In this document: piece after piece, positions 16,510-26,517 of the stretch
Numbering within the stretch: position 1 is the first letter of the stretch
How the letters are laid out: each line of letters opens with the position of its first letter
Source: Pseudorhodoplanes sp.
Lineage (GTDB): Bacteria > Pseudomonadota > Alphaproteobacteria > Rhizobiales > Xanthobacteraceae
Direction: 5' to 3'
Assembly (NCBI GenBank): GCA_019187085.1
Contig: JABARS010000014.1
Location: 1 to 64,000 of the forward strand
Length of the DNA: 64,000 nt
The notes under the pieces: generated by a model
The model's database searches: none
What the model saw: only the letters and a program-made list of their open reading frames with translations
What the model was told of the DNA's origin: nothing
Program-made: the position numbers and the translations under genes

Positions 16510-18759
16510 TCATTGCCCTGTTACGAGTGATTTCTCTTCGTTCGTTGCGATAGTGGGCGGCGGATCGGCCTGGAAACGCATGCGAATCCACGCGCCTCGC
16601 CGCCCCGCCTCCCTTTCGGCGGCGTCATGAAGCTCGATGCCGCCGCCGTGCTCTTCGAGAATCTTGCCGACGATGGCGAGGCCCAGTCCCGTCCCCTTCT
16701 CGCGGGTCGTGACATAAGGTTCGAGCAGGCGGCCCCGCCCCTCTTTCGGCAGGCCGACGCCGTTGTCGACAATATCGATCGTGACGTCGGAGCCCGCACG
16801 CTGTGCGGCCACGTCGATGCGGCCCCGTTCGCCTTTCATCGGTGCGGCGGCAATCGCCTCGGCCGCATTCTTGATGATGTTGGTGAGCGCCTGCGAGATC
16901 AGCCGGCGGTCGAAACGCGCCGGCATCGGGTCCTCGGCGATCGTGTGCTCGATATCAACGTCGGGATGACCGACGCGCATCAGGAAGGTCGCCTGACGGA
17001 CGGTGTCGGCGACGTCCTCCTGCGCGATCACGGGTTTGGGCATGCGCGCAAAGCGGGAGAATTCGTCGACCATGCGGCGGATGTCGTCGACCTGGCGCAC
17101 GATCGTGTCCGTGCACTGCTGGAACACCGCCGGATCGTCGGTGATGGTCTTGCCGTACTTGCGCCGCAGCCGCTCGGCCGACAACTGGATCGGCGTCAGC
17201 GGATTCTTGATCTCGTGGGCGATGCGCCGCGCGACATCGGCCCAGGCGGAGGTGCGCTGGGCGGCGACAAGCTCCGTGATGTCGTCGAGAGTCACCACAT
17301 AGCCATGCTCGGCGTCGGCTGACTGTTCGCTGGCGACACAGACCGACAGATTGCGCTCACGTCCGGCGCGGCTGATCGTGACCTGCCCCTGCACCAGCCG
17401 TTGGTTACCCTCCTGGGCAGCCGCGACGAGGTCGGCGAGTTCGGGCACGACTTCGAGCAGCATATGTCCGAGTGCCTCCGTCTCGCCATAACCGATGAGC
17501 TTTTCCGCCGACCGGTTGAGGATGCTGATGCGGCCGTCATGATCGACGCCGATCACGCCCGCGCTGGCGCCGGCCAGCACCGCCTCGGTGAAGCGGCGGC
17601 GGCTGTCGATCTGGTCGCGCGCGCGCACGAGGTCGTCGCGCTGGGTGCGTAGTTCCTGCGTCATCTTGTTGAAGGTCTCGCCCAATTGCGCAAGGTCGCC
17701 TTCGGCGCGGCGGATGGGAACCTGGACGTGCAGATTGCCGGTCGACACCACATTGGCGGCGCCGATCAAACGCCGGATCGGCGCGACCAGGCGATTGGCG
17801 AAGTTCAATCCGATCCAGACCGCCGACAGGAGAAGGATCAGGGCGATCACGGTGTACATCAGGCCGAAGGCGATCTGCACGCCAAGGCGGCGCGCCTCGA
17901 GACTGGCGTATTCGACGACGTTCGCCCGCGTCTCGCGCAACTGGGCGACGACGCGCGGATCGAGGCTGCGGGTGATGTAGAGATAGGTGTCATCGAAATT
18001 GCGCAGCTTGATGATAGCGGCGACGTAATTGGCTTCCGGGATCAGCGCGATCTGCGGCTCGGTCTCGGTGATGCGCTCGATGAAGGATTTCGACGGCACC
18101 ACGAAATCGGCCGTGCCGCTCAGGTTGCTGCGCTCGATGATGGTGAGGTTGCTGTCGATCAATGCGACGGCGCGCAGGCCGCGGATCGAGATTTGCGCGG
18201 TCAGGAACTGCCGGAAGCGGTCGCGGTCCTGGTCGAACAGCGGTTTGGCGCGGCCGACGTCGATCGACATCGCGCCGATATCGTTGCGGATCAACTGCCC
18301 ATGCTCGCGCAGATAGGCTTCGGAAACATGCAGCGAGTTCTCGATCACCGCGCGCGTGCGGGTCGAGAACAGCCGGTCGAGCCCGCGGTCGAGCGTGACG
18401 CTCGCCACGATCGCGACCATGATCGCCGGCGCAGCCGCGATCACCGAAAACAGGGCGATGATGCGGATGTGCAGTTCGGACGCCGCCCGCCCGCGCCGGC
18501 GCGCCTGCACGATCGTCCACATTTCGCTGCCGATGACCGAAATAAGGAACAGCGCGGCGACGGCGTCGGCCAGCAGCAGGCCCACCACCACCTGGTGGGT
18601 CGGCAGGATCGGCGTCAGCCCGGTCAGGACAACAAAGGTGAGCAGCGCCGAGAGCAGCGCGATCAGCACCGCCACCGGTCCGAGCCAGCGCTTGAGCCGC
18701 CGGTTGCCCGCGAACCCGGCCAGGACGTCAGCGGATGCTGTCTGATCGGCGTTGGCCAT
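16510..18759 (-). CDS. ntrY: Sensor histidine kinase NtrY
   Basis: 749-residue membrane sensor kinase. Three hydrophobic segments in the first 125 residues (for example VAVLIALLSALLTFVVLTGL and IALFSVIAAAPAIMVAIVAS) precede a periplasmic domain of about 170 residues, then a fourth segment (MYTVIALILLLSAVWIGL) near 300-320. HAMP (PIRRLIGAANVVSTGNL), PAS (about 385-490), HisKA with the phosphorylated His in [19 protein letters not shown], and a HATPase domain (DNGVGLPKEG, GTGLGLAIVGKI) follow. Length and order match NtrY. It heads ntrYX and is separated from ntrC by 146 bases with its own likely promoter. Confidence 0.96.
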   Translation of the reverse strand: MANADQTASADVLAGFAGNRRLKRWLGPVAVLIALLSALLTFVVLTGLTPILPTHQVVVGLLLADAVAALFLISVIGSEMWTIVQARRRGRAASELHIRIIALFSVIAAAPAIMVAIVASVTLDRGLDRLFSTRTRAVIENSLHVSEAYLREHGQLIRNDIGAMSIDVGRAKPLFDQDRDRFRQFLTAQISIRGLRAVALIDSNLTIIERSNLSGTADFVVPSKSFIERITETEPQIALIPEANYVAAIIKLRNFDDTYLYITRSLDPRVVAQLRETRANVVEYASLEARRLGVQIAFGLMYTVIALILLLSAVWIGLNFANRLVAPIRRLIGAANVVSTGNLHVQVPIRRAEGDLAQLGETFNKMTQELRTQRDDLVRARDQIDSRRRFTEAVLAGASAGVIGVDHDGRISILNRSAEKLIGYGETEALGHMLLEVVPELADLVAAAQEGNQRLVQGQVTISRAGRERNLSVCVASEQSADAEHGYVVTLDDITELVAAQRTSAWADVARRIAHEIKNPLTPIQLSAERLRRKYGKTITDDPAVFQQCTDTIVRQVDDIRRMVDEFSRFARMPKPVIAQEDVADTVRQATFLMRVGHPDVDIEHTIAEDPMPARFDRRLISQALTNIIKNAAEAIAAAPMKGERGRIDVAAQRAGSDVTIDIVDNGVGLPKEGRGRLLEPYVTTREKGTGLGLAIVGKILEEHGGGIELHDAAEREAGRRGAWIRMRFQADPPPTIATNEEKSLVTGQ

Positions 18760-18842
18760 GCTCGGTACGCTGTTTGGAGGCGGGAGCGCCGGGAGGAAGA
18801 TAACGACAGGCGGCCGTTTAACGGATGCCTGATGTAATTCTA

Positions 18843-18853
18843 CAACAATGTTG
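18843..18853. promoter_or_regulatory. Palindrome upstream of ntrYX
   Basis: CAACA-A-TGTTG is a perfect palindrome in the 146-base ntrC-ntrY gap, followed by a second half-site-like GCGCAACAAGC at 18877-18887. It is a candidate operator for independent ntrYX expression. No binding protein can be named from sequence. Confidence 0.35.
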
Positions 18854-18905
18854 CGAAATTGCGACTATTCCGGGGCGCAACAAGCCGGGGTCTCAGACCA
18901 AACCA

Positions 18906-20345
18906 TCAATTGCTGGTTCGGATGACCTGAATGTCGAGATCACGGATCTTCTTGCGCAAGGTATTGCGATTGACGCCGAGCAGGTCGGCCGCCCGGATCT
19001 GGTTGCCGCGTGTCGCCGCCAGAGCCGCGCTCAGGAGCGGATATTCGATCTCGCGCAGGATGCGGTGATAGAGGCCGGGCGGCGGCAGGCTGCCCTGGAA
19101 GCCGGCAAAGTACTTGCTGAGATTACGCTCGACCGCGGCCGACAGGCTGTCGGCTTCCGCGGCGGCCGGTTCGGGGATGGCGGCGGGTTGCGTTAGTTCG
19201 GAATCGACGACCGCAACGGTGATCGTGTCCTGCGGATAGAGCGCGGCCAGCCGGCGCGCAAGATTTTCGAGTTCACGCACGTTGCCGGGCCAGGCGTATT
19301 TCTTGAGCCTGTCGAGTGCCGCCTGGTCGATCTGTTTGGGCGGCAGGCCCTCGCGCTCGGCCTGCAGGAAAAAGTGCCGGATGAGATCGGCGATGTCTTC
19401 GGTGCGTTCGCGCAGCGGCGGCAGCCGCAGCGGCACGACATTGAGGCGGAAGAACAGGTCCTCGCGGAACAGCCCCTGCTGGATCAGGATACGCAGATCC
19501 TTGTTGGTGGCGGCGACGATACGCACGTCGGTCTTGATCGGGGAGCGTCCGCCCACTGTCGTGTATTCGCCCTGCTGCAGCACGCGCAACAGGCGCGTCT
19601 GCGCCTCCATCGGCATGTCGCCGATCTCGTCAAGGAACAGCGTGCCGCCTTCGGCAAGCTCGAAGCGGCCGGCGCTGCGCGTATTGGCGCCGGTGAAGGC
19701 CCCCTTCTCGTGGCCGAACAATTCGGACTCGATCAGGTCGCGCGGGATCGCGGCCATGTTGATGGCGACGAAGGGGCCGGTGCGCCGCTTGCCGAAATCG
19801 TGCAGCGCGCGCGCGACCAGTTCCTTCCCGGTGCCGGACTCGCCGGTGATCATGACCGTGAGGTCGGTCTGCATCAGGCGTGCGAGCAGCCGGTAGATTT
19901 CCTGCATCGCCGGCGAACGGCCGACCAGCGGGATCGAATCGAACTCATCGGAGCGGATCGGCGCCTGCGGTTTGTCCTTTGGCTCCGACAGCGCGCGGCC
20001 GACAATGGCGACAAGCTCCTTCAGGTCGAAGGGCTTGGGCAGGTATTCGTAAGCCCCCTTCTCGGAGGCGCGGATCGCGGTCATGAACGTGTTCTGCGCG
20101 CTCATGACGACGATCGGCAGATCCGGGCGGATCTTCTTGATCCGCGGGATCAGTTCGAAGGCGTTCTCGTCCGGCATCACGACGTCGGTAATGACGAGAT
20201 CGCCCTCGCCCTGGCTCACCCAGCGCCAGAGCGTTGCAGCATTGCTGGTGGAGCGCACTTCATAGCCGGCGCGCGACAGCGCCTGGTTGAGGACGGTCCG
20301 GATTGCGGCGTCGTCGTCGGCGACCAAAATGCTACCCGCGGGCAT
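18906..20345 (-). CDS. ntrC: Nitrogen regulator NtrC (sigma54 activator)
   Basis: 479-residue response regulator for nitrogen limitation. The receiver domain has Asp54 ([11 protein letters not shown]); the sigma54 AAA+ domain has GESGTGKE, the intact GAFTGA loop ([13 protein letters not shown]) and [13 protein letters not shown]; the C-terminal Fis HTH is [20 protein letters not shown]. It follows ntrB by 30 bases. Targets normally include glnA/glnB/amt operons, none of which lie in this window. Confidence 0.98.
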   Translation of the reverse strand: MPAGSILVADDDAAIRTVLNQALSRAGYEVRSTSNAATLWRWVSQGEGDLVITDVVMPDENAFELIPRIKKIRPDLPIVVMSAQNTFMTAIRASEKGAYEYLPKPFDLKELVAIVGRALSEPKDKPQAPIRSDEFDSIPLVGRSPAMQEIYRLLARLMQTDLTVMITGESGTGKELVARALHDFGKRRTGPFVAINMAAIPRDLIESELFGHEKGAFTGANTRSAGRFELAEGGTLFLDEIGDMPMEAQTRLLRVLQQGEYTTVGGRSPIKTDVRIVAATNKDLRILIQQGLFREDLFFRLNVVPLRLPPLRERTEDIADLIRHFFLQAEREGLPPKQIDQAALDRLKKYAWPGNVRELENLARRLAALYPQDTITVAVVDSELTQPAAIPEPAAAEADSLSAAVERNLSKYFAGFQGSLPPPGLYHRILREIEYPLLSAALAATRGNQIRAADLLGVNRNTLRKKIRDLDIQVIRTSN

Positions 20346-20375
20346 CGCTTCTTATCCAACCTCCGCTGTCATCGT

Positions 20376-21527
20376 TCACGGCTCGCCCGCTTCGCTCGCC
20401 AGCCCCGACATGCTGGCGCGCGCCGCGGCGTCCGCCCCGGCAAACATCGGCATCAGCACCCTGAACGTGGTGTGCCGCGCCTGTGATTCACATTCGACGA
20501 TGCCGCCATGATCGCCGATAATCTTGGCGACCAGCGCGAGCCCAAGGCCCGAACCGCTCGGCTTCGTCGTGACGAAGGGGTCGAACAGGTGCGGCACGAG
20601 ATCGCTCGGCACGCCCGGTCCGTTGTCCTTAATGCAGAATTCGAGCGGCAGCGAGACGCGCGTCTTGCTGCCCGGCAACGACAGCCGCACGCCCGGCCGG
20701 AACGCCGTGGTCATGTGGATTTCGCCGTCGATGGCGTTCTCGCCAATCGCCTCGGCGGCATTCTTCACGAGATTGAGGAAGACCTGGATCAGCTGATCGC
20801 GGTTGGCCAGCACCGGCGGCAGCGAGGGGTCATATTCCTCGACGAACTTGATGTGCCGGGCGAAGCCCGACTGTGCCAGGCGCTTCACGTGCTCAAGCAC
20901 GACATGGATGTTCACCGGCTCGCGCTCGACCGGGCGCTCGTCGGCGAACACCTCCATGCGGTCGACGAGTTTGACGATGCGGTCGGCCTCGTCGCAGATC
21001 AGGCGCGTCAGCGCGCGATCCTCGTCGGAGGCGACCTGTTCGAGCAACTGGGCTGCCCCGCGGATGCCGGACAGCGGGTTCTTGATCTCGTGGGCGAGCA
21101 TGGACGCGAGCGCGATGACCGAGCGCGCCGCTCCGCGATGGGTGAGCTGGCGGTCCATCTTGTCGGCGATGGTGCGCTCCTGCAGCATGATCACGACATG
21201 GCCGGGCTTCTCGGGCAGCGGCGCGACATGCAGGTCGACGATACGATCGCCGGGATTGCGCGGCGTGGAAAGGTCGACGCGATATTCGTTCACCGGCGCG
21301 CCGCGATCGCGCACCTGCTCGACGAGGGTGAGCAGCGGGCTGCCGAATGGAACGAGGTCGCGCAGGTGATGGCGCTGCAGCAGCGTCACGGAGGCCTCGA
21401 AAAACGCTTCGGCCGACACGTTGGCGTCGACGACGCGGCTGTGCCCATCGACCACGATGACCGGCAGCGGCAGCGCGTTGATGACGGCTTCCGACGGGAA
21501 TGCGATGGGGGCGGCTTCGACGCTCAT
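20376..21527 (-). CDS. ntrB: Nitrogen sensor histidine kinase NtrB
   Basis: 383-residue cytosolic kinase/phosphatase that controls NtrC and is itself modulated by PII. An N-terminal PAS domain ([23 protein letters not shown]) precedes HisKA with His146 ([22 protein letters not shown]) and a HATPase domain ([30 protein letters not shown]). No membrane segment. It overlaps dusB by four bases (ATGA), the classical nifR3-ntrB coupling. Confidence 0.97.
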   Translation of the reverse strand: MSVEAAPIAFPSEAVINALPLPVIVVDGHSRVVDANVSAEAFFEASVTLLQRHHLRDLVPFGSPLLTLVEQVRDRGAPVNEYRVDLSTPRNPGDRIVDLHVAPLPEKPGHVVIMLQERTIADKMDRQLTHRGAARSVIALASMLAHEIKNPLSGIRGAAQLLEQVASDEDRALTRLICDEADRIVKLVDRMEVFADERPVEREPVNIHVVLEHVKRLAQSGFARHIKFVEEYDPSLPPVLANRDQLIQVFLNLVKNAAEAIGENAIDGEIHMTTAFRPGVRLSLPGSKTRVSLPLEFCIKDNGPGVPSDLVPHLFDPFVTTKPSGSGLGLALVAKIIGDHGGIVECESQARHTTFRVLMPMFAGADAAARASMSGLASEAGEP

Positions 21528-22579
21528 GCCGCCCTCCTGCCCGTCTCGTGTCCGGCAAACAGCGCGAACGCGCGCGTAAGCTGCGCCAGCGTATCAGCCG
21601 GTTTGTCGGCGGTGAGCACGGCGAAGCGTTCGCGCTTGAGCAAGTCGTCCGGCACGCCGGTATTTGCCGCGGCGACGTCGAGGGCCGAGCCGATATGCTT
21701 GCGCGCATGACGGCGTCCGATCTCGGTGCCGTGGTGGGCGAGCATCTGTTCGTAGACTTCCGACACCAGTGCAAGCTGGGTCAAAAGATCGGGGTCGGGT
21801 TCGCGCGTGCCGGTCGCCAGATAGCGGGCGAGCTGTCCGGGAAACCAGGGGCGGCCCTGCGCCGCACGCCCGACCATGACCATGTCTGCGCCGGACTGGT
21901 CGAGCGCGGCATCGGCGTCGTCGTAATTCGTGATGTCGCCGTTGACGACGACAGGAATAGACACGGCGTCCTTCACCGCACGCACGGCGGCCCAGTTGGC
22001 GCGTCCCTTGTAGAACTGGCAGCGCGTGCGCCCGTGCACGGTGATCATCCGCGCGCCGGCATTTTCGGCGCGCCGCGCAAGCTCGGGCGCGTTGATCGAA
22101 GCGTCGTCCCAGCCGAGCCGCATCTTCAGGGTGACCGGAGCCGACACCGCGCCGACCGTCGCTTCGATCAGCGTCAAGGCATGATCGAGGTCACGCATCA
22201 GCGCCGATCCGGACTGACCGTTGATGACGTGCTTGGCGGGGCAACCCATGTTGATGTCAATCACGGCTGCGCCCGAGGCTTCCGCAATGCGCGCACCTTC
22301 GGCCATCCAGCGTGCCTCGCAGCCGGCCAGTTGCACGACATGGATGTCGACGCCCTCGCCCTCAGCGCGCAGCAGCGCGTCGCGCCGGCGGTTGATCAGC
22401 TTGTGGGTTGCCACCATTTCCGAAACGACGAGACCCGCCCCGAGGCGAGCGACGAGGCGGCGAAACGGCGCATCGGTGACCCCGGACATGGGGGCGAGGA
22501 CGACGCCGTTCGAAAGGGCAATGTCGCCGATGCGAGGCGTCGTTATGCGGGTAGTTCGCGTAGTCACGTGGATTTGCAC
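21524..22579 (-). CDS. dusB: tRNA-dihydrouridine synthase (NifR3)
   Basis: 351-residue FMN enzyme reducing specific uridines in tRNA D-loops. [17 protein letters not shown] forms the FMN-binding start of the TIM barrel, [11 protein letters not shown] carries catalytic Cys113, and [11 protein letters not shown] and VVNGDI follow. It is the first gene of the dusB-ntrB-ntrC operon; its promoter should lie in the divergent gap to ispDF. Confidence 0.96.
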   Translation of the reverse strand: MQIHVTTRTTRITTPRIGDIALSNGVVLAPMSGVTDAPFRRLVARLGAGLVVSEMVATHKLINRRRDALLRAEGEGVDIHVVQLAGCEARWMAEGARIAEASGAAVIDINMGCPAKHVINGQSGSALMRDLDHALTLIEATVGAVSAPVTLKMRLGWDDASINAPELARRAENAGARMITVHGRTRCQFYKGRANWAAVRAVKDAVSIPVVVNGDITNYDDADAALDQSGADMVMVGRAAQGRPWFPGQLARYLATGTREPDPDLLTQLALVSEVYEQMLAHHGTEIGRRHARKHIGSALDVAAANTGVPDDLLKRERFAVLTADKPADTLAQLTRAFALFAGHETGRRAA

Positions 22580-22631
22580 ATCAATTAGTCAATCATTAAA
22601 GTGCATAGACTTTAGCCAATCCATGCTTCCT

Positions 22632-22653
22632 GCACAAGTGCTGCAATGCAGCA
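22632..22653. promoter_or_regulatory. Overlapping palindromes between dusB and ispDF
   Basis: The divergent gap (22580-22736) contains GCAC-AA-GTGC at 22632-22641 and, overlapping it by three bases, the perfect TGCTGCA-A-TGCAGCA at 22639-22653. They lie about 60-70 bases from dusB and 84 from ispDF, so they could serve either promoter. The GCAC/GTGC arms recall NtrC half sites, but the spacing does not match the TGCAC-N5-GTGCA consensus; the regulator is unknown. Confidence 0.45.
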
Positions 22654-22736
22654 ATCACCGATTTGTTTAACCCCTACCGTGCTGTCGGCCGACGGGCTAA
22701 GCACAGGGCCGCAGACATGATCAGGAGCCTCCCGGC

Positions 22737-23891
22737 ATGGCCCCGCGCGTCGCCGCCATTGTGCTTGCCGCCGGCCGCGGCGTGCGCAGCGGGGGCAGAA
22801 TACCGAAACAATACAGGCTCTTGGACGGCGAGCCGATGGTTCGCCGAAGCTTGCGGTTATTTCTTGGGCATGGCGGCATCTCGGTGGTTCAGCCGGTCAT
22901 CGCCGCCGGCGACGAGGCCCTGTTCGAGACAGCGGCAGCTGATCTTGCAGTAGCCGCGCCGGTTATGGGGGGGGCAACCCGCCAGGCATCGGTGTTCGCG
23001 GGCCTGCAGGCCCTTGTGCCGCTGGCACCGGATCTCGTGCTGGTCCACGATTCGGCGCGACCCTTTGCAACGACGGAGCTGGTTGATCGCGCGATTGCGG
23101 CAGGTAGTGCCCACGCCGCCGCCATCCCGGCGGTTGCGGTGACCGACACGATCAAGTCGGTCGATGCCGGCGGGCGGGTTGTGACAACGCCCGACCGCGC
23201 CACGCTGCGCGCGGTGCAGACGCCGCAGGCCTTCCGCTATTCGATGCTGATCGAGGCCCATCGCCGCGCGGCGGCGGCCGGCCGCGACGATTTCACCGAT
23301 GACGCCGCGCTGGTCGAATGGGCAGGAAAGAGCGTGATGACGTTTCCGGGCGATCCGCAAAACGTGAAGCTGACGACGGCCGAGGATTTCGCCCGCGCGC
23401 AGGCCGCGCAAGGCGACATGCGCACCGGCATGGGCTTCGACGTCCATGCCTTCGGCGACGGCGACCATGTCATGCTCGGCGGGATCGCGATCGCGCACAG
23501 CCGCGGCCTCACCGGTCATTCCGACGCCGACGTGGTGCTGCATGCGCTGGTCGACGCAATCCTGGGGGTGCTCGCCGACGGCGATATCGGCAGTCATTTC
23601 CCCCCGTCCGATCCGCAATGGCGCGGCGCCTCCTCCGACCGCTTCCTTGCCTTCGCCGTCCAGCGCGTTGCCGCGCGCGGCGGACGCATTACCCATCTCG
23701 ACGTTACCATTGTCTGCGAGGCTCCGAAGATCGGGCCGCATCGCGACGCCATCCGGCGGCGGATCGCCGCGATCGCCGACCTCGCGCCCGATCGGGTCGC
23801 CGTGAAGGCAACCACCAGCGAGGGACTGGGTTTTACAGGACGAGGTGAAGGCATTGCCGCCTTTGCCCAGGCCACCATTCGCCTGCCTTGA
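22737..23891 (+). CDS. ispDF: Bifunctional IspD/IspF isoprenoid enzyme
   Basis: 384-residue fusion catalysing two non-consecutive MEP-pathway steps: 4-diphosphocytidyl-2-C-methylerythritol synthesis and 2-C-methylerythritol 2,4-cyclodiphosphate formation. The IspD half (1 to about 227) begins with [15 protein letters not shown]...PKQYRLL; the IspF half starts near Met228 with [19 protein letters not shown] and [19 protein letters not shown], which hold the metal-binding Asp and His residues. The fusion is standard in alphaproteobacteria. AGGAG lies about 11 bases before ATG 22737. Confidence 0.97.
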   Translation: MAPRVAAIVLAAGRGVRSGGRIPKQYRLLDGEPMVRRSLRLFLGHGGISVVQPVIAAGDEALFETAAADLAVAAPVMGGATRQASVFAGLQALVPLAPDLVLVHDSARPFATTELVDRAIAAGSAHAAAIPAVAVTDTIKSVDAGGRVVTTPDRATLRAVQTPQAFRYSMLIEAHRRAAAAGRDDFTDDAALVEWAGKSVMTFPGDPQNVKLTTAEDFARAQAAQGDMRTGMGFDVHAFGDGDHVMLGGIAIAHSRGLTGHSDADVVLHALVDAILGVLADGDIGSHFPPSDPQWRGASSDRFLAFAVQRVAARGGRITHLDVTIVCEAPKIGPHRDAIRRRIAAIADLAPDRVAVKATTSEGLGFTGRGEGIAAFAQATIRLP

Positions 23892-23915
23892 TTCACCTGC
23901 CCTGGAGCGGCAACG

Positions 23916-24425
23916 ATGCTAAATGAGGAACTGGTCGCAGCGGCCGAGCAATTGCTCGCCATCTGCGTGCGCAAGAATCTGACGGTCGCAACGGCGGAAT
24001 CGTGCACCGCGGGCCTTGTCGCCGGCACGCTGGCGGATGTGCCCGGCATTTCGGCGATGCTCGAACGCGGCTTCATCACCTATAGCAATCAGGCCAAGCA
24101 GGACATGCTGGGCGTGCCGGCCGAAACGCTGAAAGCGCACGGCGCCGTGAGCCGCGAAACCGCCATCGCGATGGCGAAAGGCGCCCTCGCCCATGCGCCG
24201 GTCGATCTCGCCGTCTCCGTCACCGGCATTGCCGGTCCCACAGGAGACGAAGGCGGCAAGGCGGTCGGGCTTGTCCATTTTGCCGCAGCTTCGCGCAACG
24301 GTCAGCTTGTCCATCGCGAAATGCATTACGGAAATCCCGGTCGCACGGAAATCCGCAAGCGCTCCGTGCTGCAGGCGCTCGTGATGCTGCACGATCTTGC
24401 GGAAAACGAACCGGCCCGCGACTGA
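23916..24425 (+). CDS. pncC: Nicotinamide-nucleotide amidohydrolase (CinA C-terminal family)
   Basis: 169-residue stand-alone CinA-C domain protein that deamidates NMN in pyridine nucleotide recycling. The signature TVATAESCTAGLVAGTLADVPG near residues 24-45 and SVTGIAGPTGDEGGKAVGLV are typical. The N-terminal molybdopterin-binding-like half of full CinA is absent, which is normal for PncC. It lies 24 bases after ispDF, probably in the same transcript. Confidence 0.93.
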   Translation: MLNEELVAAAEQLLAICVRKNLTVATAESCTAGLVAGTLADVPGISAMLERGFITYSNQAKQDMLGVPAETLKAHGAVSRETAIAMAKGALAHAPVDLAVSVTGIAGPTGDEGGKAVGLVHFAAASRNGQLVHREMHYGNPGRTEIRKRSVLQALVMLHDLAENEPARD

Positions 24426-24525
24426 TTGTCCAAACGGACCCGGCAACCTCATTTTGCCAGATTTGCAAAGAACAATTGCCGGACAGCCAATTGGTCAAGC
24501 CCGCTGACTTGTATCTGCGAAGGCG

Positions 24526-24539
24526 TTGACCCAGATCAA
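24526..24539. promoter_or_regulatory. FNR/FixK-type box upstream of phaC
   Basis: TTGAC-CCAG-ATCAA matches the FNR/FixK consensus TTGAT-N4-ATCAA at 9 of 10 positions. Its centre is about 40 bases from the phaC ATG, so a class II activator position (-41.5) would put the transcript start at the ATG itself; repression or a leaderless mRNA are the alternatives. It differs by one base from the box at 40107-40120. Confidence 0.6.
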
Positions 24540-24571
24540 GGTTGCAGGCCGCCCGGCTGCAATAAGAATTT

Positions 24572-26446
24572 ATGATGAATTTAGCTCTGGTGACCGAGCC
24601 GCATGCGTCGGATGAAAGCGGGACGCCGAGCATCACTCCGCCCGTCGTTCAGGCTTCGCCTGCAAAATCCGAACAGCCGCGTATCGAAAAGCCTGCGCCG
24701 GTCGCGCCGAACGACGGCGCACCCGCCCGCTCCGATCTCGACCGTCTGGTGCGTTCGTCGATCGTGCGCGCGACGCAGGGTCGTTCGCCTGTTTCGCTCT
24801 TGACGGCCTATGTCGACTGGATCGCGCATCTGGCAGTGACGCCGAGCCTGCAGCAGCGTCTGGCGAGCCTTGCCGCGCAACGCTCGATCGAACTTGCACA
24901 ATACGCGACGCGTTGCGCGCTCAGCGGCCGCAAGGCGTCGGAATCCAAATGCGTCGAGCCGCTGCCGCAGGACAAGCGTTTCGCCGATCCGGCATGGTCG
25001 GCCTGGCCGTTCAACGTCCTGCAGCAGGCGTTTCTCATGCAAGAGGACTGGTGGCAGAAGGCCACGAGCGACGTCCCCGGCGTCTCGCGTCACAATGCGC
25101 AGGAGATGGCGTTCACCGCGCGCCAGATTCTCGATCTGTGGGCGCCGAGCAATTTTCTCGCGACCAATCCGGTGGTCCTGCGCAAGACCTGGGAAACCGG
25201 CGGTAAGAATCTCGTCGATGGTGCGGCCAATCTTCTCGAAGACACGCAGCGCGCCATATCGGGACGCCTGCCGGTCGGCGTTGAGAAATACAAGGTCGGC
25301 GAGACGATCGCCTGCACACCGGGCTCGGTCGTTTTCCGCAACGACCTGATCGAACTCATCCAGTACAAGCCGACGACCGAAACGGTCCACCCCGAGCCGA
25401 TCCTGATCGTGCCGGCCTGGATCATGAAGTATTACATCCTCGATCTGTCGCCGGAGAATTCGCTCGTGCGGCATCTGGTCGGCGCAGGCCACACCGTTTT
25501 CATGGTGTCGTGGCGCAATCCCCGCCCGGACCAACGCGATCTCGGCATGGACGACTATCTTGCCCGCGGCATCGACGCGGCGCTGGCGACGGTGCGGACT
25601 ATCATCCCCGATCAGCGTGTGCATGCGATGGGCTATTGCCTCGGCGGCACGCTGCTTGCGATCGCGGCGGCGGCGCGCGGCCGCAAGGACGGCGAGGCGC
25701 TGAAATCGCTGACCCTGCTCGCGGCCCAGACCGATTTTGCGGATGCCGGCGAGTTGACGCTGTTTATCGATGAAAGCGAGGTCACGTTCCTGGAAGACCT
25801 GATGTGGCAGCAGGGCGTGCTCGAATCCGGGCAGATGGCCGGCGCGTTCCGTTTGCTGCGCTCGAACGATCTCATCTGGTCGCGGGTGGTGCGCGACTAT
25901 CTGCTTGGCGGCCGCACCGCGATTTCCGACCTGATGGCATGGAATGCCGACGCCACGCGCATGCCCTACCGCATGCACAGCGAATATCTGCGACGTCTGT
26001 TCTTGAACAACGATCTCGCCGCCGGCCGCTACATGGTCGACGGCACGCCGGTCGGGCTGTCGAACATCGACGTGCCGATGTTCGTTGTGGCCACCGAGTG
26101 GGATCATGTCGCGCCCTGGAAATCCGTCTACAAGATTCATCTGCAGGCCGACGTCGACATCACCTTCGCGCTCACCAGCGGCGGGCACAATACCGGCATC
26201 GTCAATCCGCCGAATGATTCGCGGCGCGAATACCGAATCGCAACGCATCCCCACACCGCGCCCTATGTCGCGCCCGAGCAATGGTTCGAAAACAACAAGC
26301 CGGTTGCCGGCTCCTGGTGGGATGCCTGGTGCAGATGGTTGAAGGAACAGTCGTCCGCGCCGGTCGCCCCACCGTCGATGGGGGCACCTGCGCGCGGCAT
26401 CGCGCCGTTGTGCGACGCGCCCGGCCATTACGTTCTCGAACGATGA
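24572..26446 (+). CDS. phaC: Class I poly(3-hydroxyalkanoate) synthase
   Basis: 624-residue polyester synthase that polymerises 3-hydroxyacyl-CoA on storage granules. The PhaC N-terminal domain includes HNAQEMAFTARQILDLWAPSNF, GGKNLVDGAANLLED, and the strand block PILIVPAWIMKYYILDL. The alpha/beta core has the lipase-like box GYCLGG with nucleophile Cys356, Asp511 in TEWDHVAPW and His539 in SGGHNTGIVNPP (most relatives have GHIAG), giving a complete triad. The first 50 residues are Pro/Ala/Ser-rich and variable. No phaA, phaB or phaR is nearby; a phasin-like gene follows. Start could be ATG 24572 or the adjacent ATG 24575; the ribosome site is weak. Confidence 0.93.
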   Translation: MMNLALVTEPHASDESGTPSITPPVVQASPAKSEQPRIEKPAPVAPNDGAPARSDLDRLVRSSIVRATQGRSPVSLLTAYVDWIAHLAVTPSLQQRLASLAAQRSIELAQYATRCALSGRKASESKCVEPLPQDKRFADPAWSAWPFNVLQQAFLMQEDWWQKATSDVPGVSRHNAQEMAFTARQILDLWAPSNFLATNPVVLRKTWETGGKNLVDGAANLLEDTQRAISGRLPVGVEKYKVGETIACTPGSVVFRNDLIELIQYKPTTETVHPEPILIVPAWIMKYYILDLSPENSLVRHLVGAGHTVFMVSWRNPRPDQRDLGMDDYLARGIDAALATVRTIIPDQRVHAMGYCLGGTLLAIAAAARGRKDGEALKSLTLLAAQTDFADAGELTLFIDESEVTFLEDLMWQQGVLESGQMAGAFRLLRSNDLIWSRVVRDYLLGGRTAISDLMAWNADATRMPYRMHSEYLRRLFLNNDLAAGRYMVDGTPVGLSNIDVPMFVVATEWDHVAPWKSVYKIHLQADVDITFALTSGGHNTGIVNPPNDSRREYRIATHPHTAPYVAPEQWFENNKPVAGSWWDAWCRWLKEQSSAPVAPPSMGAPARGIAPLCDAPGHYVLER

Positions 26447-26517
26447 ATACATCCGGCGGTACGCCGGTTGCCGGTTGCAGATCAGTGGCGTTCAGTCCAA
26501 ATAAGAGGGAGGTCGTC

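Noticed and set aside
24491..24500. Second FNR-like site near phaC (TTGGTCAAGC)
   Set aside because: It lacks the spaced inverted half-sites and is only a partial match.
24581..26452. 623-codon minus-strand frame opposite phaC
   Set aside because: phaC on the plus strand has a complete catalytic triad and family motifs; the opposite frame has none.
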